Part shown: positions 45,939-52,769 of the stretch, one piece after another | How positions within the stretch are numbered: the first letter of the stretch is position 1 | How the letters are laid out: every line of letters begins with the position of its first letter | Assembly (NCBI RefSeq): GCF_039994875.1 | Contig: NZ_CP121196.1 | Span: 3,844,001 to 3,908,000, forward strand | Length of the DNA stretch: 64,000 nt | From: Telmatobacter sp. DSM 110680 | Lineage (GTDB): Bacteria > Acidobacteriota > Terriglobia > Terriglobales > Acidobacteriaceae | Reading direction: 5' to 3' | Position numbers and translations under genes: made by a program | Notes under the pieces: model-generated | What the model was told of the DNA's origin: nothing | Database searches by the model: none | What the model saw: the letters and a program-made list of their open reading frames with translations, nothing else

Positions 45939-45970
45939 AAGGCCGGGTATATGCTCCGGCCTTTTGTTTT
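45939..45970 (+). terminator. Bidirectional intrinsic terminator
   Basis: 8-bp stem AAGGCCGG / CCGGCCTT (45939-45946 and 45956-45963), 9-nt loop, then TTGTTTTG. It lies 19 nt after the TonB-receptor stop and also between it and the convergent glycosyltransferase gene. Confidence 0.88.
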
Positions 45971-46054
45971 GCTCAAGCACTGACGGAATAAATATTTCTT
46001 GGTCTGCTTCAATCGGTACTGCAAAAAGATTTCCCGCGCTGAGCGGACACTTGA

Positions 46055-47161
46055 TTATCGACAAGCAGGAACTAGCCGAAAGTAGAGATCTTCCCACTCA
46101 TCGGCTTTTGCGTTCATGTCGAAGTGATGGCGAATTCGCGCTCGCGCAGCATCGCCGATTGCTTGGCGCTGCTCTTCGGTCATCCGCATTACACCAGACA
46201 TGGCCTGGGCCAGCGCCTTCGAGCTTTTCGACGGAACCAGCACGCCCGCATCGCCGACTAGTTGAGCAACGCCACCGACTTCAGTTGCTACAACCGGCTT
46301 CCCGGCGGCCATGGCCTCCCCGACAACGAGCGGCATGCCTTCCCAAGCCGAACTCAACACAAAGGCGTCTGCGGCATTCAACAGAGCGGGCATGTCATCG
46401 CGCAATCCCAGCCAACGCAGGTGCGGAGAATTGCCCGTTGATTCCGCAAGGCCCTGGAGGCGTTTCTCTTCGAGCGCAGTTCCCTGTCCGGCGATCCACA
46501 GTTGAGCGGAAGGAAATTCAAAACGCAGCAATGTGAAGGCTCGCAAAAGATTTGGATAATCCTTTGCTGGCGTGAGGCGGCCGGCGGCGAGCCATACGAA
46601 ACTGTCTGCCGCATTCAACTGCGCGCGTACCTCAGCGCTACAGGCTGTGGACGGCTTGAAACTGTCGCTGTCGATTCCATTCGTGACGACTGAGCACTTG
46701 TGCCTCGGTACAGCGCCGATTTTGATCTGGCGCTCGGCGACCGCATCACTCACTGCGGTTGTGTGCATGCACAGGCGGTCGGTGAGGCCATAGAGAGTTG
46801 CCCGCCACCACCTACCCTCGTAGATGTTATGAATCGTGGAAAGCACCGCAGGGGCAGAACCGAAGATGTGAAGTATGCGCGCAGCCATATTCGCCGGGAA
46901 GGTATGGCTATGAACAATGTCTGGACGAAAGCTGCGAAGCTCACGATGCGCGCGGGCGAGTCCGGAGCACACTCCCCGCAGAGACTTTCGCATATCAACT
47001 CGAATGACTTTTATCGAAGTGGGCCACTTGTGCGTCTCAACCGGCTTGAGCACAAGCAGAAAGACATGATGGCCTCGACTCGCCATTCGTTCCGAGAGGG
47101 CAATCACCTGACGTTCTGCGCCGCCTCTGCCGAGTGAAGTTAGCACGTAGGCGATGCGCAT
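46055..47161 (-). CDS. GT4-family glycosyltransferase
   Basis: 368-residue GT-B fold retaining glycosyltransferase. The N-terminal domain begins MRIAYVLTSLGRGGAERQV, with the acceptor-side motif DIVHSHTFPANMAARIL. The C-terminal nucleotide-sugar domain has LAAGRLTPAKDYPNLLRAF and the EX7E-type region LSSAWEGMPLVVGEAMAAGKPVVAT. Sugar donor and acceptor are unknown; likely an envelope or exopolysaccharide function. It is 50 bp downstream of the DoxX gene on the same strand, so it may be read through from the bufferin-like cluster. Confidence 0.88.
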   Translation of the reverse strand: MRIAYVLTSLGRGGAERQVIALSERMASRGHHVFLLVLKPVETHKWPTSIKVIRVDMRKSLRGVCSGLARAHRELRSFRPDIVHSHTFPANMAARILHIFGSAPAVLSTIHNIYEGRWWRATLYGLTDRLCMHTTAVSDAVAERQIKIGAVPRHKCSVVTNGIDSDSFKPSTACSAEVRAQLNAADSFVWLAAGRLTPAKDYPNLLRAFTLLRFEFPSAQLWIAGQGTALEEKRLQGLAESTGNSPHLRWLGLRDDMPALLNAADAFVLSSAWEGMPLVVGEAMAAGKPVVATEVGGVAQLVGDAGVLVPSKSSKALAQAMSGVMRMTEEQRQAIGDAARARIRHHFDMNAKADEWEDLYFRLVPACR

Positions 47162-47211
47162 CGTTCCTTCAGCCCTCCGCAGAGTTGGAAGGACGATGAT
47201 AGCTCGAAGGA

Positions 47212-47709
47212 TTATGCGGGGCTGTGTGCGCGCTCACGGTCTGGCAGAAATCTTCGGCGCAGTAGCGTATCGATGGCGAAGAGTCCCGGCCCGAGAATAA
47301 GGATGAGGAGAGCGGCGAACCAATCGTTGTAAGCGCTCGCACCCTGGAACTTGTCGGGATCGGTAATGACCGCAAAGAAAGCACCCTTCTCCGCTGCGAG
47401 AAAAGCCACGGTCATGTTGATGAAGAGGACGAGCGCCGTGATGCGTGTGAAGAGGCCGATCGCGAGCGTGAAGCCACCGATAAGTTCAACCAGCGAGACA
47501 AAGATTGCAGTCTGTGCAGGCATCGGGAGATTGAGCGTTGAAAAGTACTCGCCGACGCGGTTCAGATTGTGGAGTTTGTTCCAACCGTCGATGGAAAGTT
47601 GCAATCCCCAGTAGAGCCGGATCGCGAGCAGAAGCGGACTTCGCAGATGTGCCATCGCAGATGCGAAGCGGTCATAGCAACTCTGTGCAATGTTTACGAT
47701 GTCGCTCAT
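47212..47709 (-). CDS. DoxX-family membrane protein, last gene of the bufferin-like cluster
   Basis: 165 residues with four membrane helices and the DoxX pattern: LLLAIRLYWGLQLSIDGWNKL, FVSLVELIGGFTLAIGLFTRI, ALVLFINMTVAFLAAEKGAFF and ALLILILGPGLFAIDTLLRRR. DoxX proteins are frequent fourth genes of HvfABC/BufABC operons, where a role in membrane electron transfer for the modifying enzyme has been proposed. It is 43 bp downstream of the DUF2071 gene. Confidence 0.87.
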   Translation of the reverse strand: MSDIVNIAQSCYDRFASAMAHLRSPLLLAIRLYWGLQLSIDGWNKLHNLNRVGEYFSTLNLPMPAQTAIFVSLVELIGGFTLAIGLFTRITALVLFINMTVAFLAAEKGAFFAVITDPDKFQGASAYNDWFAALLILILGPGLFAIDTLLRRRFLPDRERAHSPA

Positions 47710-47752
47710 AGTTCCCTTTCAATCTTTTCTCGTTTGTTGGGAGAGATCGGTC

Positions 47753-48469
47753 TCAGAAAATTCGAGAGCCCTTAAATACGGTCACAGCGGAACCTTCCGC
47801 GAGGAATGCTGAATCAGGAGGATTGGCCAAAACCTTTGCAAATCGCGCACCGTAATATCTCTCCGCAGGTCCCCTAAATTGCGCGGTTGTAGCGTTGCTC
47901 ACTTTCCACTGCGGATGCTCGACTTGATATTCCTTCGTCCCGCCTTCACCCTGCGCCGCATAGCCCCAGTAGTGTTCGGTGATGAATTGCGCCAGTGAGC
48001 CTTCCGCTGGAAGATACTCGTCCGCGGAAGTCTCTGCGGATATGGTGCATCGATCCGATCCTGATCCCCAGGAGAACTCCGCAATCGTGCCGTTTTCGCT
48101 GCGCTCAACGCGATGAGACATGGGCACCGAAGAATAGCGTTCGCCATAGGCGAGCCTGGCGATGGCAGCAACCGCGAATTTCGGCACCAATTCGCGAATG
48201 AACACCACTCCTCTCCTCTCACCGCGCCGCACATAAAATCGCAAATTCACTTCTTCAAAAGACTGATGAAATGGGATGGCGCGCCCGAGAATCCGTGTCT
48301 CGTTGAATTCGAAACCGATGAGGCTCACATACGTCTTGCCGGCAAACTGATCAAGCACCGTACCGGCGGGCACAAATTCCGCCAGCAATTCAGGATCGAC
48401 GGCGTAGTTCAGCATCAGCAGATTTTTCCATTCAGCCGTGAGAAACGTGCGCTGCTGAGCGATTGTCAT
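47753..48469 (-). CDS. YqjF-like DUF2071 protein
   Basis: 238-residue soluble protein of the DUF2071/YqjF family. It begins QRTFLTAEWKNLLMLNYAVDPELLAEFVPAGTVLD, and the FAGKTYVSLIGFEFNETRILGRAIPFHQSFEEVNLRFYV region is characteristic. The fold resembles acetoacetate decarboxylase-like barrels, but the activity is unknown. It lies between the DUF2063 and DoxX genes, 60 and 43 bp from them, and is co-directional, so it may be an extra member of the bufferin-like cluster. Confidence 0.83.
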   Translation of the reverse strand: MTIAQQRTFLTAEWKNLLMLNYAVDPELLAEFVPAGTVLDQFAGKTYVSLIGFEFNETRILGRAIPFHQSFEEVNLRFYVRRGERRGVVFIRELVPKFAVAAIARLAYGERYSSVPMSHRVERSENGTIAEFSWGSGSDRCTISAETSADEYLPAEGSLAQFITEHYWGYAAQGEGGTKEYQVEHPQWKVSNATTAQFRGPAERYYGARFAKVLANPPDSAFLAEGSAVTVFKGSRIF

Positions 48470-48529
48470 TCCATCTTTAAGACATCGGAAGTGGTCTTGG
48501 AGTTACAGGCAATTATCGAGAGTTAGCAT

Positions 48530-49432
48530 TCACGCGTGCAGGTCTTCGATGTCTGGAGCGCAGATCCAACCAAGTTCCGACCAGTTTGTGAACAATTGCC
48601 GAACAAGTTGCGGTCGCTTGGCGCTGGGAACGCGTGAACTGGTAATGCCAATCTCAATCGCCTGCGCCAGCGGCATGCCCGAGCGGATTGCAGCAAGAGT
48701 CTGAAATTCACCGCGCTTCAGGCCTAGATAATAGACCGAAAAATCAACGCGGTGCGCAGCCAGCCAAGTAGGCCTGGGACGCAAAGGCGGTAGCTTTGCA
48801 GGAGCCTCTCCATCATCCTCATGCTTGACGCCGGCTTCGCTGGTTTGGCGCTTCTCGTGTTTATGCAGTTTCAGAACCAGATCATCTACCGGAAATTCGA
48901 GCGCCACCAGTTGTAGATGCGGCTGTAACCCCAACTTCGAAGACCCATCGAGAGTGGAGATCTGTTCAAGAGTCAGTGGATCGCGCTCCGCGCCGTCGAA
49001 TGCTTCGACAAAGGCCCACTCCATACGGGCAACATCATGCGCGAGGCGGGCGCGACGACCGGCGAAATGCGGGTTCTTGCTGAGCCACTCTGCCAGATGC
49101 GATCCAAGATTACGAAGTGAAAATGAGCGGCTGGGATGTTCGCTCAGATAGGCAACTGACATCGCTTCGAAAGAGCGTGCGCCAATAACGGAACGCAGTG
49201 CCGGGAAATCTTCTGCCAAGGCTCCAAGCACGCGGAACCAGTATTGGCGGTTGTAAATCTCAAGGCGTTCAAAGGGTGACAGTTTACTGTTGGGTGCGAT
49301 AAAAGTGGCGGCCACCTGATCCATCGGGCGACCGTCGGGTGATTCGCGCCCCATCTCTTCATCTGGAGTGAGGGGCATCATGACGGCACTTGCCATCTCA
49401 CGCTGCAACTGTGCGAGGGTCATGGCATTCAT
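48530..49432 (-). CDS. bufC: DUF2063 protein, partner of the DUF692 enzyme (BufC/HvfC-like)
   Basis: 300 residues. The N-terminal DUF2063 domain (about 5-100) reads PFERLEIYNRQYWFRVLGALAEDFPALRSVIG and FEAMSVAYLSEHPSRSFSLRNLGSHLAEWL, originally called a putative DNA-binding domain. In RiPP pathways (MbnC, HvfC, BufC) this protein binds the precursor and the iron enzyme. The C-terminal half is divergent and contains a charged loop. Start ATG overlaps the DUF692 gene by 4 nt (ATGA), indicating translational coupling with its partner. Confidence 0.85.
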   Translation of the reverse strand: MNAMTLAQLQREMASAVMMPLTPDEEMGRESPDGRPMDQVAATFIAPNSKLSPFERLEIYNRQYWFRVLGALAEDFPALRSVIGARSFEAMSVAYLSEHPSRSFSLRNLGSHLAEWLSKNPHFAGRRARLAHDVARMEWAFVEAFDGAERDPLTLEQISTLDGSSKLGLQPHLQLVALEFPVDDLVLKLHKHEKRQTSEAGVKHEDDGEAPAKLPPLRPRPTWLAAHRVDFSVYYLGLKRGEFQTLAAIRSGMPLAQAIEIGITSSRVPSAKRPQLVRQLFTNWSELGWICAPDIEDLHA

Positions 49433-50325
49433 TGCGCCGGCTCCAGCAGTTCCCCTTCCAAGGACGCCTGCACGACGCTTGAGGAGGAGTCGGAATACAT
49501 CTTCAGATATCGATTAGCCTTTAAGGCTTCAGAGTGAACCTCATCGAAACTGGGGATATGGTCGTCCCATTCCAGCAGCGTGGGAGTCGGTCCACAACGC
49601 TCGATAGCACGTGCGTATAGATCCCACACGGGATCGATGACGGGATGATCGTGAGTATCGAGAATGTATTTCTCGTATTTCGAGTGACCGGCGATGTGAA
49701 TCTGGGCCACGCGATGCGCCGGCACAGCAATTACGTAGTCCATTGGATCGAATTCGTGATTCACTGACGAAACGTAGATATTGTTTACGTCAAGCAGGAT
49801 GCCACAGTCGGCGCGCTCAACTACTTCATTGAGGAATTCCCACTCGGTCATTTGTGAATCGGTAAACGCTGCGTAGGAACTCACATTTTCCACGGCAACC
49901 GGAATCTCGAGATAGTCCTGCACCATACGAACTCGATCAGCGGTGCGCGCCACCGCCTCCCATGTATACGGCAGCGGTAAGAGGTCGTGCGTGTAGGTAC
50001 CATCGACGGAGCCCCAGCAAAGGTGATCGCTGAGCCAGGGAGTGCCGGTGCGTCGCACCAGCGTCTTGAGCCTTTTGAGATGTTCTGGATCGGGTTCGGT
50101 CACCGATCCGAAGTACATAGAGACGCCATGTTGCACCACGCGATAGCGTTCGAGAATCTGATCGAGCATGGCCAGTGGGCGGCCACCATCGATCATGAAA
50201 TTCTCAGAAATGATTTCAAACCAGTCGACCACGGGCTTGCGCGAAAAAATGTGTTGGTAGTGCGGAATCCTGAGACCGATCCCGACGCCGTGGTTTTGAA
50301 AAGCATTGAAACGATTACCAGACAT
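49429..50325 (-). CDS. bufB: DUF692 multinuclear non-heme iron oxygenase (BufB/HvfB-like)
   Basis: 299 residues from the ATG at 50325; the frame stays open 117 nt upstream but that part is not family sequence. TIM-barrel of the MNIO family with expected metal ligands in WFEIISENFM, VVQHGVSMYFG, WLSDHLCWG, VAVENVSSYAAF, GILLDVNNIYVSSVNH, QIHIAGH, DTHDHPV and LLEWDDHIP. Relatives (MbnB, TglH, HvfB, BufB) oxidise cysteines of precursor peptides to thiazole-like, thiooxazole or oxazolone-thioamide groups. Located between the cysteine-rich precursor and its DUF2063 partner. Confidence 0.9.
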   Translation of the reverse strand: MSGNRFNAFQNHGVGIGLRIPHYQHIFSRKPVVDWFEIISENFMIDGGRPLAMLDQILERYRVVQHGVSMYFGSVTEPDPEHLKRLKTLVRRTGTPWLSDHLCWGSVDGTYTHDLLPLPYTWEAVARTADRVRMVQDYLEIPVAVENVSSYAAFTDSQMTEWEFLNEVVERADCGILLDVNNIYVSSVNHEFDPMDYVIAVPAHRVAQIHIAGHSKYEKYILDTHDHPVIDPVWDLYARAIERCGPTPTLLEWDDHIPSFDEVHSEALKANRYLKMYSDSSSSVVQASLEGELLEPAQ

Positions 50326-50441
50326 TTGAAGTGAGTTCTCAGTTCCGAGTTCCAAGTTGACAGTCGCGGTCAGTGAACAGAGACCCTGTGTGTCCCACGC
50401 AACTTGTCGGGTAACCCCGCCATCAATCGCGCGAAGCCGCA

Positions 50442-50469
50442 CTGATCACTGTTCACTGATCGCTGATCA
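50442..50469. repeat. Heptanucleotide tandem repeat, four copies
   Basis: Units CTGATCA, CTGTTCA, CTGATCG, CTGATCA in exact 7-bp phase, 7 bp beyond the stop codon of the precursor gene and before bufB. A related CAGTGAACAG occurs at 50371-50380. Read on the minus strand the unit is TGATCAG, which is self-complementary over six bases (TGATCA), so the RNA could fold. Confidence 0.65.
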
Positions 50470-50475
50470 CTGCAA

Positions 50476-50775
50476 TTAGACGAACTTCGGCATCTTGGAG
50501 CCGTCGGTCGCGCAGCCGCCCTTGCCCTTGCAGCTGTTCTTCTGCTTGCAGCCGTTATCGCTGCTCTTGCAGCCGCCCTGGCCTTTGCAGTCATTCTTGC
50601 CCTTACAGGAGTGCTTGGGTGGCTTGTCGGCATTGGTATAACGCAGTCCGGCCTTAGCCGCCTTAACCGTCGTGTTCTTTGCGTTGTCCGTGGTGGTCGC
50701 ATGAGCTGCGACGGTTCCGCCCATCAGACCAGTCAGAGCAGCGGTGAGCAGCATGGCATTCAGTTGGTTCTTCAT
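50476..50775 (-). CDS. bufA: Cysteine-rich RiPP precursor peptide (BufA2/HvfA-like bufferin)
   Basis: 99 residues from the ATG at 50775, chosen because it opens a signal peptide (about 1-26, cleavage near AAHA/TTT) and has a GAGG ribosome-binding site; the frame is open upstream without family features. The mature part ends in two 19-residue near-repeats (57-75 and 76-94) with six cysteines at 57, 63, 69, 76, 82 and 88. Cores are SCKGKNDCKGQGGC and GCKQKNSCKGKGGC. This matches my memory of bufferin-type periplasmic metallophores. Following genes encode the matching DUF692/DUF2063 pair. Confidence 0.85.
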   Translation of the reverse strand: MKNQLNAMLLTAALTGLMGGTVAAHATTTDNAKNTTVKAAKAGLRYTNADKPPKHSCKGKNDCKGQGGCKSSDNGCKQKNSCKGKGGCATDGSKMPKFV

Positions 50776-50871
50776 GTGAAATAGACCTCGCTCGGGGGTT
50801 GAGGCGGGGAAGCCGCCGGTTATGGCTAAGCAACATGCGTCTGGAACGCGATGTCGCACAGACTGTAGCAC

Positions 50872-50907
50872 GCACTCTAGGAGTGCAAGCATGCGCGAAA
50901 GGTTACA
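50872..50907 (-). promoter_or_regulatory. Candidate ECF-type promoter and palindrome upstream of the precursor gene
   Basis: On the minus strand TGTAACC (50907-50901) resembles -35 elements used by many ECF sigma factors. The region where a -10 element would fall overlaps a perfect 6-3-6 palindrome GCACTC-TAG-GAGTGC (50872-50886). This would give a leader of about 95 nt. A clear CGTC-like -10 is not seen and the motif does not recur before the sigma gene, so the assignment is tentative. Confidence 0.3.
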
Positions 50908-51064
50908 AGGAAAGGGGCAAGACTGAAAATGAATTTCTTTGCACCGGTTTCCTCTCCTGATGAACGGGCCCATTCGACGATCAGATTGGCTTGAATGGAC
51001 TTTTACTTTGCGATCCTGCTTTAAATACACTGGCGGCCATAAAACACAGCCACTGGGACGGTTT

Positions 51065-51301
51065 TTATGACTGAATCTCTCTGTCGATGTGCGCATGGAG
51101 CCGATCGCTGAAGCCCGCCGGAAGCTCAAACACCCGGTTATCGGCCATCAGGATAACCACGTTCCGCGTGGAGTCGAGGACAGCGGAACAGATTTCGCAA
51201 GTCTCAAGATGGCGATCAATGTCGGCGCGCACAGCCGGGTCCACGTCGTTGTCGATGTAGGCGGAAATGTGCTCCCATACGTGATTGCAGTCGATTCTCA
51301 T
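51065..51301 (-). CDS. Soluble zinc-finger anti-sigma factor
   Basis: 78 residues with the zf-HC2/ZAS motif H-x3-C-x2-C (HLETCEIC, about 31-38) preceded by NHVWEHISAYIDNDVDP, the usual upstream helix with the fourth ligand. There is no membrane segment, so unlike most ECF anti-sigma factors it is cytoplasmic and could sense metal or redox state through its zinc site. It overlaps the sigma-factor gene by 4 nt (ATGA), the normal coupling for such pairs, and is followed after 289 bp by the precursor gene. Confidence 0.85.
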   Translation of the reverse strand: MRIDCNHVWEHISAYIDNDVDPAVRADIDRHLETCEICSAVLDSTRNVVILMADNRVFELPAGFSDRLHAHIDREIQS

Positions 51302-51921
51302 GTGCGCCCCCCGAACCAGCCTTTCCCTTTGGGGGCAAATCCTTTCAGTCGTGGAGCCAGGTTTCGCTGCAAGAGCGCGCGTGCCCGATGCAGACGAACC
51401 TTAACCGCGGCCTCGCTGATTCCGAGTGCGGCAGCGGTTTGGCGGATATCCATCTCTTCGATGTCCCTGAGCACGACAACGTTACGGTAAATCTCCGGGA
51501 GGCCGTCGATCGCTGAACGCAGAAGTGCACCCAACTCCTTTTGTTCCAATGCCTCTACGGGGATTTCGCGCCAGCTTGTGAGGATTGCAGGAGTGTAATC
51601 GCCGGTTTGTTCGTCGGTGCCAGCCTCAAGCGAATCTTCGCGGCGAGAGCTTATCTTGCGCAGCCTCCCCAGCCCCTCGTTGCGGGCGATGGAGAGCACC
51701 CAGGTGCGGAATTGCGCATCCCCGCGAAACTTGTCGAGATTCTGGTAGACCTTGATTACGGTTTCCTGCGCCACGTCTTCCACGTCGGTTTCATTCTTGA
51801 GGAGCGACAAAAGAAGGAAGTAAATCGACCTTTCGCAGGGCCGGATCAGGTCATGAAAGAGGTGCTTTTCGCCCGCCAGGATACGGCGGATACATTCGGC
51901 CTCGAATTCCGGATTTTGCAT
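51298..51921 (-). CDS. ECF RNA polymerase sigma factor
   Basis: About 207 residues from the ATG at 51921 (an ATG two codons earlier and frame to 51975 are alternatives). Region 2 contains YFLLLSLLKNETDVEDVAQETVIKVYQNLDKF and FRTWVLSIARNEGLGRLR. Region 4 is the helix-turn-helix AIDGLPEIYRNVVVLRDIEEM and AAALGISEAAVKVRLHRARALL. Followed by its anti-sigma gene. As first gene of the co-directional sigma, anti-sigma, bufABC, DUF2071, doxX series it probably controls the peptide locus, as ECF factors do for bufferins in Caulobacter. Confidence 0.9.
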   Translation of the reverse strand: MQNPEFEAECIRRILAGEKHLFHDLIRPCERSIYFLLLSLLKNETDVEDVAQETVIKVYQNLDKFRGDAQFRTWVLSIARNEGLGRLRKISSRREDSLEAGTDEQTGDYTPAILTSWREIPVEALEQKELGALLRSAIDGLPEIYRNVVVLRDIEEMDIRQTAAALGISEAAVKVRLHRARALLQRNLAPRLKGFAPKGKGWFGGRT

Positions 51922-52117
51922 GGTCATTCGGCCATCAACGTTTGATTGTGTACCATTATGAGCGCTGTTGAGCAACTATATCGCGCCGCCTTAGCCGCTC
52001 GCCAACCCGGTAAACCCTTTGAATGCGATCGTTAAGTTTTTGAAGCCAAACCAAATTCTTATATAAAAATTACCAACTCGTATGTACAATCGCCACGAGG
52101 ACACTCAGAGGACAACC

Positions 52118-52441
52118 ATGGCCGGAGATATTCAACTTACGTGCAGTGACTGTGGACAGGATTTTACGTTCACCGCTGCGGATCAGGCGTTCTTCCAGGA
52201 ACGCGGTTATTCGACCCCCAAACGCTGCAAGCCTTGCCGCATGGCAAAGAAGAGCGAACAAGGTGGGGGAGGCTCCGGGTATCGTCCGGCTCCATCCCAT
52301 GGAACACCTGTCATCTGCTCCGGCTGTGGCCAGCCCACGACTGTTCCATTTGAACCACGCGGCGATCGTCCGGTCTTCTGCCGTGACTGCTACCAGGCTC
52401 GTAAAGGCAGCAGCAGCGGCGCACGCTCGGGACGCTATTAG
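52118..52441 (+). CDS. Small zinc-ribbon protein (two CxxC ribbons)
   Basis: 107 residues from the ATG at 52118, which has an AGAGGA ribosome-binding site; an upstream ATG at 52082 lacks one. Two treble-clef/zinc-ribbon units: CSDCGQDFTF with CKPC (about 9-12 and 37-40) and CSGCGQPTTVPFEPRGDRPVFCRDC (about 64-86). They are joined by a Gly-rich linker. This matches the zf-trcl plus CxxC-x17-CxxC families common in acidobacteria, function unknown. It is divergent from the sigma factor gene. Confidence 0.75.
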   Translation: MAGDIQLTCSDCGQDFTFTAADQAFFQERGYSTPKRCKPCRMAKKSEQGGGGSGYRPAPSHGTPVICSGCGQPTTVPFEPRGDRPVFCRDCYQARKGSSSGARSGRY

Positions 52442-52451
52442 GGTGCATCGG

Positions 52452-52478
52452 CGCGGATGCCTTCAAAAAGCATCCGCG
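52452..52478 (+). terminator. Hairpin terminator of the zinc-ribbon gene
   Basis: Perfect 9-bp stem CGCGGATGC / GCATCCGCG with loop CTTCAAAAA, starting 11 nt after the stop codon; the following T content is modest. Confidence 0.6.
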
Positions 52479-52769
52479 TTCGTACTTCCTCTGACGCAAG
52501 ACAACGCAAGCTGAAAACACACTGCAAGCTGCCGACACGGCTCTAGCCGGGCAGGCTGTTTCGCGGAACTCCTGTTGTGTGTGTTCTGAATTCTGCCGCA
52601 AGCTTCCCGAAATAATGAGTCGAGTCAGTTTCTCCGCGCGGAATTCGTCTCGCCGGCACATGTGACGTCGCCATAAAACTCAGGTAGACATTGCGCCGGA
52701 TGACCGCTACACTGCGCAGCAGAGACCTCTCAATCCAGTTCAATCTCTCCGGTAATTCTCAAACGAGCC
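52479..52769 (+). other. Intergenic region upstream of the ABC permease gene
   Basis: About 290 bp between the terminator hairpin and the ABC permease start. Short GC-rich inverted repeats occur around 52530-52565 (GCCGACACGGCTCTAGCCGGGC region). No reading frame with a convincing ribosome-binding site and no RNA gene were seen. Confidence 0.4.
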
